From an uncultured Lysobacteraceae bacterium (GTDB lineage Bacteria > Pseudomonadota > Gammaproteobacteria > Xanthomonadales > Rhodanobacteraceae), in NCBI GenBank assembly GCA_946482585.1, contig CAMLSI010000084.1:1-13927 (forward strand): DNA of 13,927 bases, written 5' to 3'. Position numbers and translations under genes: made by a program. Shown here piece by piece: positions 1 through 6,955 of the stretch; within the stretch, counting starts at the first letter, position 1, and the number at the start of each line of letters is the position of its first letter. The notes below the pieces were generated by a model. The model made no database searches. It had not been told where the DNA came from and saw only the letters and a program-made list of their open reading frames with translations.

Positions 1-966
1 CGCGATCGCCGGCGCCGTATCCAGCACCTCGAAGAAATTGCGCAGCGAATGCGTCTGGAAAAACAGGCCCGAAATGAAGCCCGCAAACTGCTCGAGCCGG
101 CCGATCAGCATCAGCGAGAAGCCGACGAAACTCACGATGTTGCCGACGCTGACTTCGCCTTTCGCATGCAGATTCGCGCCGAGCGCGAAGATCGCGACGA
201 TGGTCAGCGTACTCGCGGCGCGATTGAGCACCGACAGCACGGCCCAGCCGCGCAGCACCGGATACTGCGCCTTCAGCACGCGCTCCATCATGCCTTTGAG
301 CGCCGCCATTTCCTCGCGGAGGCGCGTGAAGCTCTGCACCACACCGACGTGACCGAACACGTCGCTCGCGCGCGTCGAGATTTCATGATGCAGTTCTTCC
401 ACCTCGGCCTGCGCCTTGTGCGTGCGGCGGATCGCGATCGCGTTGAACACGGCGAAGCTCGTCATGAGCGCAACCATGAGCACGGCGAGCTTCCAGTTCA
501 TGTAGAGCGCGATCGGCACCATCACGAGAATCGACAGCAGCGTCGCGAGATGCTCGCGGAAGAAGCCGAGCCAGAGCCCGAACAGGTTGCTGACGCCGCC
601 GTGCATCACGCGCGACAGGCGGCCCGTGTGATTTTCGCCGTGGAACGACAGCGGCAGCGCCGCGCCATGCGCAAAGAACTGCGCGATCGCCGCGAGGCGA
701 CGCCGGTGCGCGAGACGATCCGCATGCAGCGACACCCAGACGCTCGCGACGACGCCGCCGAAACCGGCCAGCGCCCAGTACGCGATGAGCCTCGGCGCAT
801 CGGCCGCGCCCGGCGCGCCGAGCGCATCGACGACCTGGCCGAACAGCATGGGCTCCAGGAAATAGACGCCGGCCAGCGCGAGGTTGGCGAGGGTCAGGGT
901 GATCGCGAGCTTGCGCTCGGGCGCAAGCAGTCCGATGACGCGCAGATACAGGCGCAGGATGTTCAC
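1..966 (-). CDS. ndvA: NdvA/ChvA-type glucan ABC exporter, membrane domain (partial)
   Basis: This is the N-terminal 322 residues of an ABC exporter in the inner membrane. The reading frame stays open to base 1, so the C-terminal ATPase domain (Walker A, signature, Walker B) lies outside the window. By family, NdvA/ChvA exports cyclic beta-1,2-glucan to the periplasm. Hydrophobic segments lie near residues 17-40, 61-81, 138-158, 160-180, 243-263 and 276-292. Family-like stretches from memory are APERKLAITLTLANLALAG (15-33), LFGLWL (128-133), AQYPVLRGWA (233-242) and IVSFVGFSLMLIGRLEQF (277-294). I chose the GTG at 964-966 because the protein then begins MNILRLYLRVIGLL, as in the family. An in-frame ATG at 1009-1011 would add 15 residues. 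Neither start has a clear ribosome site. The gene is divergent from purD. The substrate is inferred from the family only; no glucan synthase is visible here. Confidence 0.8.
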   Translation of the reverse strand, partial: MNILRLYLRVIGLLAPERKLAITLTLANLALAGVYFLEPMLFGQVVDALGAPGAADAPRLIAYWALAGFGGVVASVWVSLHADRLAHRRRLAAIAQFFAHGAALPLSFHGENHTGRLSRVMHGGVSNLFGLWLGFFREHLATLLSILVMVPIALYMNWKLAVLMVALMTSFAVFNAIAIRRTHKAQAEVEELHHEISTRASDVFGHVGVVQSFTRLREEMAALKGMMERVLKAQYPVLRGWAVLSVLNRAASTLTIVAIFALGANLHAKGEVSVGNIVSFVGFSLMLIGRLEQFAGFISGLFFQTHSLRNFFEVLDTAPAIA

Positions 967-1081
967 CGACGTGGAAGGGTTCCCAGAGGCGCAGGATTGC
1001 GCGGGGCGCATTGATGCACCCGCGCGCCGACGCGAACCTGAACGGGCTCGGCTGCGCCGCGTCTTCGAGCCCGGGGCCACA

Positions 1082-1094
1082 AAACGTTACGTTT
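1082..1094. promoter_or_regulatory. A/T-rich inverted repeat in the ndvA-purD divergent region
   Basis: AAACGT-T-ACGTTT is a perfect 6-bp inverted repeat with a single central base. It lies in an otherwise very GC-rich 220-bp divergent intergenic region, about 54 bp upstream of the purD -10-like box and about 115 bp upstream of the ndvA start. Its size and symmetry suit a repressor or activator operator. The centre resembles LacI-family sites in a general way, but it is not a PurR consensus. No regulator is identified. Confidence 0.3.
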
Positions 1095-1147
1095 CTCCGC
1101 ACCGCCGCCGCCGAAACGGAATTTCCGGGCCGGCGTGGGCGGCAGGC

Positions 1148-1153
1148 TACAAT
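1148..1153 (+). promoter_or_regulatory. Putative -10 box of the purD promoter
   Basis: TACAAT, in the context GGCTACAATCG, matches the sigma-70 -10 consensus at five of six positions and lies 33 bp before the purD ATG. No good -35 hexamer is visible at 16-18 bp upstream. The same 11-base context recurs upstream of ampE on the other strand. An AGGGG ribosome-binding site follows at 1178-1182, 4 nt before the start codon. Confidence 0.45.
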
Positions 1154-1186
1154 CGCGTTCTGTTCTGCGGTTTTCCCAGGGGTGCC

Positions 1187-2467
1187 ATGAAAGTCCTCGT
1201 CATCGGCTCGGGCGGGCGCGAACACGCGCTGGCCTGGAAACTCAAGCAATCCGCACGCGTCGTCGAAGTCATCGTCGCGCCCGGCAATGCCGGTACCGCG
1301 CACGAGCCGGGCGTCCGCAACGCCGCCGTCGCGATGACCGACCTCGAAGGACTGCTCGCACTGGCCAAGCGCGAGCAGGTCGACCTCACCGTCGTCGGTC
1401 CCGAAGCGCCGCTCGTCGCCGGCGTAGTCGACAAGTTTCGCGCCGCGGGACTGCGCTGCTTCGGTCCGCGCCGCGTCGCCGCGCAGCTCGAAGGCTCGAA
1501 GGCGTTCGCGAAAGACTTTCTCGCGCGCCGCAGCATTCCTACCGCGCGCTATGCCGTATTCACCGAACTCGCCGGCGCACTTGCCTACGTGCGCCGCCAC
1601 GGCGCACCCATCGTGATCAAGGCCGACGGGCTTGCCGCCGGCAAGGGCGTCGTCGTCGCGCTGACGCTCGCCGACGCCGAGCAGGCGCTGCGCGACATGC
1701 TCGGCGCGCACTCGCTCGGCGACGCGTCGTCACGCGTGGTCATCGAGGAATTCCTCGAGGGCGAAGAAGCCAGCTACATCGTCATCAGCGACGGCCAGCG
1801 CGCACTGCCGATGGCGACGAGCCAGGATCACAAACGTCGCGACGAAGGCGACAACGGACCGAACACCGGCGGCATGGGCGCCTATTCGCCGGCGCCGGTC
1901 GTCACGCCCGAGGTCGAGCAGCGCATCCTGCGCGAAGTCATCGAGCCGACCCTGGCCGGCATGGCCGCCGAAGGTGCGCCGTTCATCGGCTTCCTCTATG
2001 CCGGGCTGATGATCGACAAGACCGGCGCGCCGAAAGTCATCGAGTTCAACGTCCGCTTCGGCGACCCGGAAACACAGCCGATCATGCTGCGGCTCAAGTC
2101 CGACCTCGTCGAACTCATCGAGGCCGCGCTCGACGGCCGCCTCGACCGCACCACGGCCGAATGGGACCCGCGTCCGGCACTCGGCGTCGTGCTCGCCGCG
2201 CAGGGTTATCCGGGTACCGTTCGGCTCAACGACGTGATCGAAGGCCTCGATGCGCCGCGCGATCCCGATGCGAAAGTGTTCCAGGCCGGCACGCGGCTCG
2301 ACGAGCAGGGCCGCGCGGTCAGCGCCGGCGGCCGCGTGCTGACCGCCTGCGCACTGGGCAAGGACATCAACGAAGCGCGCGAACGCGCCTATGCCGCCGC
2401 GCGCGGCGTGCGCTTCGAAGGCATGTTCTTCCGCCGCGACATCGGCCATCGCGCACTGAATCGCTGA
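1187..2467 (+). CDS. purD: Phosphoribosylamine--glycine ligase (GAR synthetase)
   Basis: PurD joins 5-phosphoribosylamine and glycine using ATP, the second step of de novo purine synthesis in the cytoplasm. The 426-residue protein is full length (E. coli PurD is about 429) and has the ordered family motifs. These are the N-domain loop VIGSGGREHA (5-14), the ATP-grasp motif DGLAAGKGV (147-155), the stretch QDHKRRDEGDNGPNTGGMG (213-231) and the metal/ATP-binding EFNVRFGDPETQ (286-297). The ATG at 1187 places GSGGREHA at the expected position and has AGGGG 4 nt upstream; the longer open frame from 884 is not needed. purH, often next to purD in gammaproteobacteria, is absent: upstream is the divergent exporter gene. 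All key motifs look intact. Confidence 0.97.
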   Translation: MKVLVIGSGGREHALAWKLKQSARVVEVIVAPGNAGTAHEPGVRNAAVAMTDLEGLLALAKREQVDLTVVGPEAPLVAGVVDKFRAAGLRCFGPRRVAAQLEGSKAFAKDFLARRSIPTARYAVFTELAGALAYVRRHGAPIVIKADGLAAGKGVVVALTLADAEQALRDMLGAHSLGDASSRVVIEEFLEGEEASYIVISDGQRALPMATSQDHKRRDEGDNGPNTGGMGAYSPAPVVTPEVEQRILREVIEPTLAGMAAEGAPFIGFLYAGLMIDKTGAPKVIEFNVRFGDPETQPIMLRLKSDLVELIEAALDGRLDRTTAEWDPRPALGVVLAAQGYPGTVRLNDVIEGLDAPRDPDAKVFQAGTRLDEQGRAVSAGGRVLTACALGKDINEARERAYAAARGVRFEGMFFRRDIGHRALNR

Positions 2468-2477
2468 GCGCTGCCGA

Positions 2478-2507
2478 CCGGACAAACTGTCCGGGACGCT
2501 CCGTCCC
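2478..2507 (+). promoter_or_regulatory. Two overlapping, mutually exclusive hairpins after purD
   Basis: CCGGAC-aaact-GTCCGG (2478-2494, 6-bp stem) overlaps GGGAC-gctcc-GTCCC (2493-2507, 5-bp stem) by two bases, so the two cannot both form completely. They sit 10 bp after the purD stop and before the DUF4124 gene. There is no T-run, so this is not a classical intrinsic terminator. It may shape the 3' end of the purD message or partially attenuate readthrough; that is inference. Confidence 0.3.
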
Positions 2508-2549
2508 TGTTACCGCACCATCATGGCAATTCACCGCCGAGAATCCTCC

Positions 2550-3089
2550 ATGCGCTTCCTGCTCTGCATTGCCGTCGCGCTCGCGGCGGCCCCGCTTCAC
2601 GCCGCGGTCTACAAGTGCACCAACGCCAGCGGCGCCGTCGAGTTCAAGGACAAGCCCTGCGCGCCGGGCAACGGCGGCGAAATCACGGTCAAGGGTGTCG
2701 CACGTTCGGACGAAACCGCAGCGTCCGCCGGGCAAAACCCTTCGAACACGGACAAGGGCAAAGAGGCCGGCAAGGCGGGAGGCGGCGACGTCAGCGCGCT
2801 GACCGGCGCCTGGTGCGAGTACGCGGTATCGATGGATGCGAACGGCGACAAGGACGAATCGTCGCCGGCGCAATGGACCATCAGCGGCGATTCGCTCGAA
2901 TACCGCATGAAGGCCGGCGGCGTCATCACGTCGCGCATCATTCGCACCGCTACGGGCTTCGCGATCGAACACGGCATGCTCGGCGGTCCCGATCGCGAAT
3001 GGGAGCTCGTTTCGCGCAGCGGCGACACGCTCGTGCTGCACGGACCGGTCGGCGGCTATTTCCATCTGCGCCGCGGCAGTTGTCGTTGA
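2550..3089 (+). CDS. Secreted DUF4124-domain protein
   Basis: This is a 179-residue exported protein of unknown function. Residues 1-18 form a signal peptide ending LHA, followed at once by a DUF4124-type stretch, VYKCTNASGAVEFKDKPC (20-37). Cys23 and Cys37 are the usual pair of that short domain, and I infer a disulfide between them. Residues about 42-80 are a polar Gly/Ser/Lys-rich linker. Residues 83-179 look like a small beta-rich domain with a second cysteine pair, Cys89 (in GAWCEY) and Cys178 (penultimate residue), that could link its ends. I chose the ATG at 2550 because it begins the signal peptide directly; an in-frame ATG at 2523 would add nine polar residues. The gene lies 82 bp after purD on the same strand, perhaps co-transcribed, and ends at the shared terminator. 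DUF4124 proteins are common in proteobacteria and mostly uncharacterised. Confidence 0.8.
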   Translation: MRFLLCIAVALAAAPLHAAVYKCTNASGAVEFKDKPCAPGNGGEITVKGVARSDETAASAGQNPSNTDKGKEAGKAGGGDVSALTGAWCEYAVSMDANGDKDESSPAQWTISGDSLEYRMKAGGVITSRIIRTATGFAIEHGMLGGPDREWELVSRSGDTLVLHGPVGGYFHLRRGSCR

Positions 3090-3138
3090 CGCACGGAATC
3101 GGTGGAGCGTCTGCCGATTTCTTTTCGTACCGAGTCCT

Positions 3139-3169
3139 AAAAAAAGCGCGCCGTCGAGGCGCGCTTTTT
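3139..3169. terminator. Bidirectional intrinsic terminator
   Basis: A perfect 7-bp GC stem, GCGCGCC (3146-3152) and GGCGCGC (3158-3164), encloses the loop gtcga. It is flanked by seven A (3139-3145) and five T (3165-3169), so a U-tract follows the hairpin whichever strand is transcribed. It lies between the convergent DUF4124 and TPR genes, 4 bp from the TPR stop codon, and should end both transcripts. Confidence 0.92.
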
Positions 3170-3173
3170 CGTT

Positions 3174-4862
3174 TCAGCCCTTCTGTCCCTGAGCCGGTTG
3201 CGCGGCCGGAACCGGCCGCGGCGGCTGCGGCTGCAGCCGCGCGGGCTTGAACAAGCCGCTGTCGGCCGGCCAGGGCTTGTCGGGCATCTGGCTCACCTGG
3301 AATTTCTTGAAGAATTCGCGGAACGGATCGGCGGCCTCGTTGCCGCCGTCGCGCACCGCGGCAAACATCGCCGAGCCCTGCATTTCGGCCGCGACCGTGA
3401 ATTTGCCCTCGGCCGCATTGGCCAGCGCGACCGCCTCGATCACCTGCGGAATCGGCCGCTCGATGTAGAGCCGGCGCGCATAGTCCGCCGCCACCTTGCG
3501 CTGCGCGTCAGTCGTGCCGCGGCAGGTGCTGGCGACGCGGACGAATACCTGGGCCGCGTAACCCTGGCGCTGGTTCGACTTGAGCGCGGCCTCGAGGTCG
3601 CGCAGCGCGTCAGCGCAGCGTCCGTCGGCGACCTGCGCCGCGGCGAGGCGACCGTGGTGCTCGGTGACCGTGGGTTCGAGCTTGATGAGCTGGCGGTACT
3701 GCTCGGCCGCCTGGGCGTAGCGGTTCATGCGCATGTAGCGGTTGCCGAGCAGCAAGCGTGCCTCCGTGAGGCTCGCGCTGAGGCCAATCGCCTTCTCGTA
3801 GTCGGCCTGCGCCGCCGCTTCGTCGCCGCCGGTTTCGGCAACGACGCCGCGCGTCACGAGTGCGGCGGCGTCATTCGGCGACAGGCGCACGGCTTCGTTC
3901 GCGCGCGTCGTCGCAAGACTGCGATTGCCGAGCAGCGCTTCGATACGCGCCGACAGGCCGAGCAGTCCCGCGTCGTTCGGCTTGCTGCGCAGCGCCTCGT
4001 CGAGCGGCGCGCGCGCTTCGTTGAACTGCTGCACGCCGATCAGGAAGCGCGCGCGCGTCAGCGGGTCATCCTTGTCCGCCGCGGCTGCGCCGGCCTGCTG
4101 CGCGCCTGGTGCCGAAACGCCGATGGTGCGTGCGCCGAGGAAGCCGGCCAGCAGCGGATCGAGCTGCTTGACTGCCACGGTGCCTGACTTCGCGCGCGCC
4201 GCATTCGCCGCCGCCGTGTTGCCCTGAGCCGTGTAGACATCGGCCTGGACGCCGTAGAGCTGGTTCGCGCCGGGATCGAGCCGCAGCGCATCGTTGATCG
4301 CGGCGAGCGCGTCCGCATGGCGTCCCTGGCGCAGCGCCACGCGGGCGCGCAGCGATGCGATCATCGCGCTGTCCTTGGCTTCGACGCCGGCCTGATCCAC
4401 GGCCTGGCGCGCGGCGTCGGCATTGCCCGAGGCCAGACGCGCCTCGATCACGGCGACCCGCATCGGCAGGTATTTCCGGTCCAGCCGCAGCGCCTGCTCG
4501 AGCAGGTCGCTGGCTTGCGCCGGCTGGTTGCGCATACGCGCGAGCATGCCGCGCAGATAGATCCAGCGGGCGTCATCTGGCGTCACGACGATCGCGTTGG
4601 CGAGTGCGGCATCCGCTTCCTCGTAGAAACCCGCCTGGGCGTAGCTCGATGCGAGCAGCGAATAGGCTTTCGCGAGCTGCTCGCCGACCATGGTCGGCTT
4701 GCTCTTGTCGAACTCCGCGCGCATCTCGACGAGTTCGGCGGCCTCGGCCTTGCCGAGCTTGCTGAGGTCGGGAATCGGCACGGGCCGGATCACGTTTTCG
4801 GCGATGGCCGTGGCGGACAGCAGCGCGAGCGCGCCGGCAAGGGCTAGGCGAGTCAGTTTCAT
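3174..4862 (-). CDS. Secreted tetratricopeptide-repeat protein
   Basis: This 562-residue protein has a signal peptide (1-21, cleavage likely after ATAIA) and is therefore probably periplasmic. The rest is alpha-helical TPR sequence, with clear repeat-like units around QAGFYEEADAALANAIVVTP, QPAQASDLLEQALRLD, GRHADALAAINDALRLDP, FNEARAPLDEALRSKPND and YAQAAEQYRQLIKLEP. TPR arrays are protein-docking scaffolds and no enzymatic motif is seen. The last 45 or so residues are Pro/Gln/Ala-rich and probably disordered. Two cysteines lie in the C-terminal third, in GRCADAL and STCRGTT. The start is supported by GGAG 4 nt before the ATG (4860-4862). The gene stands alone: it is divergent from the transporter-acyltransferase gene and ends at the bidirectional terminator. 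The partner is unknown. I do not recognise a named family beyond TPR. Confidence 0.85.
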   Translation of the reverse strand: MKLTRLALAGALALLSATAIAENVIRPVPIPDLSKLGKAEAAELVEMRAEFDKSKPTMVGEQLAKAYSLLASSYAQAGFYEEADAALANAIVVTPDDARWIYLRGMLARMRNQPAQASDLLEQALRLDRKYLPMRVAVIEARLASGNADAARQAVDQAGVEAKDSAMIASLRARVALRQGRHADALAAINDALRLDPGANQLYGVQADVYTAQGNTAAANAARAKSGTVAVKQLDPLLAGFLGARTIGVSAPGAQQAGAAAADKDDPLTRARFLIGVQQFNEARAPLDEALRSKPNDAGLLGLSARIEALLGNRSLATTRANEAVRLSPNDAAALVTRGVVAETGGDEAAAQADYEKAIGLSASLTEARLLLGNRYMRMNRYAQAAEQYRQLIKLEPTVTEHHGRLAAAQVADGRCADALRDLEAALKSNQRQGYAAQVFVRVASTCRGTTDAQRKVAADYARRLYIERPIPQVIEAVALANAAEGKFTVAAEMQGSAMFAAVRDGGNEAADPFREFFKKFQVSQMPDKPWPADSGLFKPARLQPQPPRPVPAAQPAQGQKG

Positions 4863-4991
4863 GGAGCTCCGGCGCCCGGTGGACGGGCATTGCAGGGAAA
4901 GGCGGAAGTTTACGGGACGACCGAGGAAACGGGATCGCGGGTTCGGGAATCGTTAACTCGGGGTTAGGACGGCCCTGCTTGCCGCGCACGG

Positions 4992-5027
4992 CCCGACGCC
5001 GAACGCGGCGGTCGCGGCAACGTCGGG
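4992..5027. repeat. Inverted repeat CCCGACG/CGTCGGG in divergent region
   Basis: A perfect 7-bp inverted repeat (CCCGACG at 4992-4998, CGTCGGG at 5021-5027) is separated by 22 bp. It spans the expected -35 zone of the downstream transporter gene. It could be an operator with half-sites two helical turns or so apart, but chance pairing in GC-rich DNA is quite possible. Confidence 0.2.
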
Positions 5028-5032
5028 TCTGC

Positions 5033-5038
5033 TAGATT
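5033..5038 (+). promoter_or_regulatory. Possible -10 box for the transporter-acyltransferase gene
   Basis: TAGATT matches the sigma-70 -10 consensus at four of six positions, in the context GCTAGATTGCG. It lies 27 bp before the ATG at 5066, which would leave a leader of about 20 nt. No convincing -35 is seen. An AAGG ribosome-binding site (5053-5056) follows, 9 nt before the start. Confidence 0.3.
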
Positions 5039-5065
5039 GCGTGCGACTTTCCAAGGTTCCCGTCA

Positions 5066-6955
5066 ATGTCGAGCAGCAATCAGTTCGCCCTGCTGAAATC
5101 GCGCCGGTTCGGCCCGTTCTTCTGGACCCAGGCACTCGGCGCGTTCAACGACAACGTGTTCAAGACCTCACTCGCCATCATGGCCGTCTACCAGATTGCT
5201 GCGAGTGACGAGGCGCTAGGCATTACCTATAGCAATCTGATCGCAGCGCTGTTCATCACGCCTTTCCTGTTGTTCTCGGCAACGAGCGGCCAGCTGTCGG
5301 ACAAGTACGACAAGGCGCGGCTCGCGCAGTTCGTGAAGCTGCTCGAGGTCGCGATCATGGTCATCGCGCTGTTCGGCTTTCTCGCCAAGAGCATTCCGCT
5401 GCTGATGACCATGCTGTTCATGATGGGGCTGCATTCGACGCTGTTCGGTCCGCTGAAATACGGACTGCTGCCGCAAGTGCTCGACGCGCGTGAGCTGGTC
5501 GGCGGCAATGGCCTGATCGAGATGGCGACCTTCGTCGCCATCTTGCTCGGGCAAATCGTCGGTGGCGCGCTGATCAACATTGCTGACAGCGGCGCCTGGT
5601 TCGTTGGCGGTGTCAGCATTGTGACGGCATTGGCCGGTTTGGTGTGTTCGCTGCGCATGCCGCCGATACCCGGACCCGACCCCACTCTGAAGATCAACTG
5701 GAATCCGTTCACCGAGACCTGGAACAACTTGGTCTACATCCGTAGCAATCGCACCGTCTTGCTGTCGTGCATGGGCATTTCGTGGTTCTGGTTCTTCGGT
5801 TCGGTGTTCATCACGCAGTTGCCGAACTACGCCAAGTCGACCATTGGCGGCGATCCGTCAGTCTTCATTTTCCTGCTTACTGTCTTCTCGCTCGGCATCG
5901 GCATCGGCTCGCTGCTGTGCGAACGATTGTCGGGCCATAAGATTGAGATCGGACTCGTGCCGTTCGGCTCGATCGGCATGACACTATTTGGTGCCGACCT
6001 GTATTTCGCCAAGACTGACGCTGCCTTGTCGGTGGGCCTTACGGTTGCGGCGCTGCTGCAACAGCCGTGGATCTGGCGCGTCCTGTTCGACCTGCTGCTG
6101 ATGGCGGTGTTCTCGGGCTTCTTCATCGTGCCGCTGTTCGCGCTGATCCAGACCCGCTCGGATCCGACCCGGCGCTCGCGCGTGATCGCGGCGAACAACA
6201 TCCTCAACGCGCTGTTCATGGTCGTCGCGGCGGGCCTGTCGGCCGTGCTGCTCAACGTAGCGAAGCTGTCGATCCCGCAACTGCTGCTCGCGACCGCCCT
6301 GATGAACGCCGTCGTCGCGATCTACATCTACACGCTGGTGCCCGAATTCCTGATGCGGTTCCTGAGCTGGATACTCGTCAACACGCTGTATCGCATCCGG
6401 CTCGAGGGCTTCGACCGCATTCCGGAAGAGGGTCCGGCGCTGCTGGTGTGCAACCACGTGAGCTTCATGGACGCGCTGATCATCGGCGGCAACGTGCGCC
6501 GGCCCGTGCGCTTCGTCATGTACTACAAGATCTTCAACATTCCGGTGCTGAGCTTCATCTTCCGCACTGCCAAGGCGATTCCGATCGCCGGTTACAAGGA
6601 GAACCCGGAACTCCTGGCCAAGGCCTTCGACGAGGTCGACAAAGAGCTCGCCGCCGGCAATCTCGTCTGCATCTTTCCCGAAGGCGGACTGACCAAGGAC
6701 GGCGAGATCGCCGAGTTCAAGACCGGCATGGAGAAGATCCTGGAACGTCGTCCGGTACCGGTCGTCCCGCTCGCGCTGCGCGGCCTCTGGGGCTCGATCT
6801 TCAGCCGGCGCGACAGTGCGCTCGGCCGCTCGCGTCTGCCACGCCGGTTCTGGTCGCGCATCGGCCTGGCCGCGGGTGAGCCGGTGCCGCCGGCGGAAGC
6901 CAGCGCTGCGGCGCTCGAGGCACGGGTGCGCGCACTGCGGGGCGCCGATGCTTGA
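5066..6955 (+). CDS. LplT-like MFS transporter fused to PlsC-type acyltransferase
   Basis: This is a 629-residue two-domain inner-membrane protein. Residues about 10-425 form a multi-helix MFS transporter of the lysophospholipid transporter (LplT) type, with the hallmark GAFNDNVFKTSLAIMA near the N-terminus and LFGPLKYGLLPQVL in the middle. Residues about 440-625 are a 1-acylglycerol-phosphate acyltransferase domain with catalytic HX4D (His464, Asp469 in NHVSFMD) and FPEGGLT (Glu539-Gly541). By family, LplT flips lysophospholipid to the inner leaflet and the acyltransferase reacylates it. The acyl-ACP synthetase domain found in Aas and in the three-domain fusions is absent, so the acyl donor must come from elsewhere. 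The ATG at 5066 has AAGG 9 nt upstream. The 3' end overlaps the next gene by 8 bp, suggesting translational coupling. The transporter half uses leucine codons unlike its neighbours. Confidence 0.88.
   Translation: MSSSNQFALLKSRRFGPFFWTQALGAFNDNVFKTSLAIMAVYQIAASDEALGITYSNLIAALFITPFLLFSATSGQLSDKYDKARLAQFVKLLEVAIMVIALFGFLAKSIPLLMTMLFMMGLHSTLFGPLKYGLLPQVLDARELVGGNGLIEMATFVAILLGQIVGGALINIADSGAWFVGGVSIVTALAGLVCSLRMPPIPGPDPTLKINWNPFTETWNNLVYIRSNRTVLLSCMGISWFWFFGSVFITQLPNYAKSTIGGDPSVFIFLLTVFSLGIGIGSLLCERLSGHKIEIGLVPFGSIGMTLFGADLYFAKTDAALSVGLTVAALLQQPWIWRVLFDLLLMAVFSGFFIVPLFALIQTRSDPTRRSRVIAANNILNALFMVVAAGLSAVLLNVAKLSIPQLLLATALMNAVVAIYIYTLVPEFLMRFLSWILVNTLYRIRLEGFDRIPEEGPALLVCNHVSFMDALIIGGNVRRPVRFVMYYKIFNIPVLSFIFRTAKAIPIAGYKENPELLAKAFDEVDKELAAGNLVCIFPEGGLTKDGEIAEFKTGMEKILERRPVPVVPLALRGLWGSIFSRRDSALGRSRLPRRFWSRIGLAAGEPVPPAEASAAALEARVRALRGADA

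Noticed and set aside
1082..1094. Idea that the inverted repeat is a PurR box controlling purD
   Set aside because: The symmetry and centre do not fit the PurR consensus and no PurR is known here, so it is reported only as an unassigned operator candidate.
383..1711. 442-codon minus-strand open frame across the exporter and purD start
   Set aside because: It runs through the promoter region and is out of frame with the exporter, whose own frame gives a convincing membrane domain.
1135..2802. 555-codon plus-strand open frame across purD
   Set aside because: It is an out-of-frame shadow of purD, extremely arginine-rich, and runs on into the next gene. purD itself is complete with all motifs.
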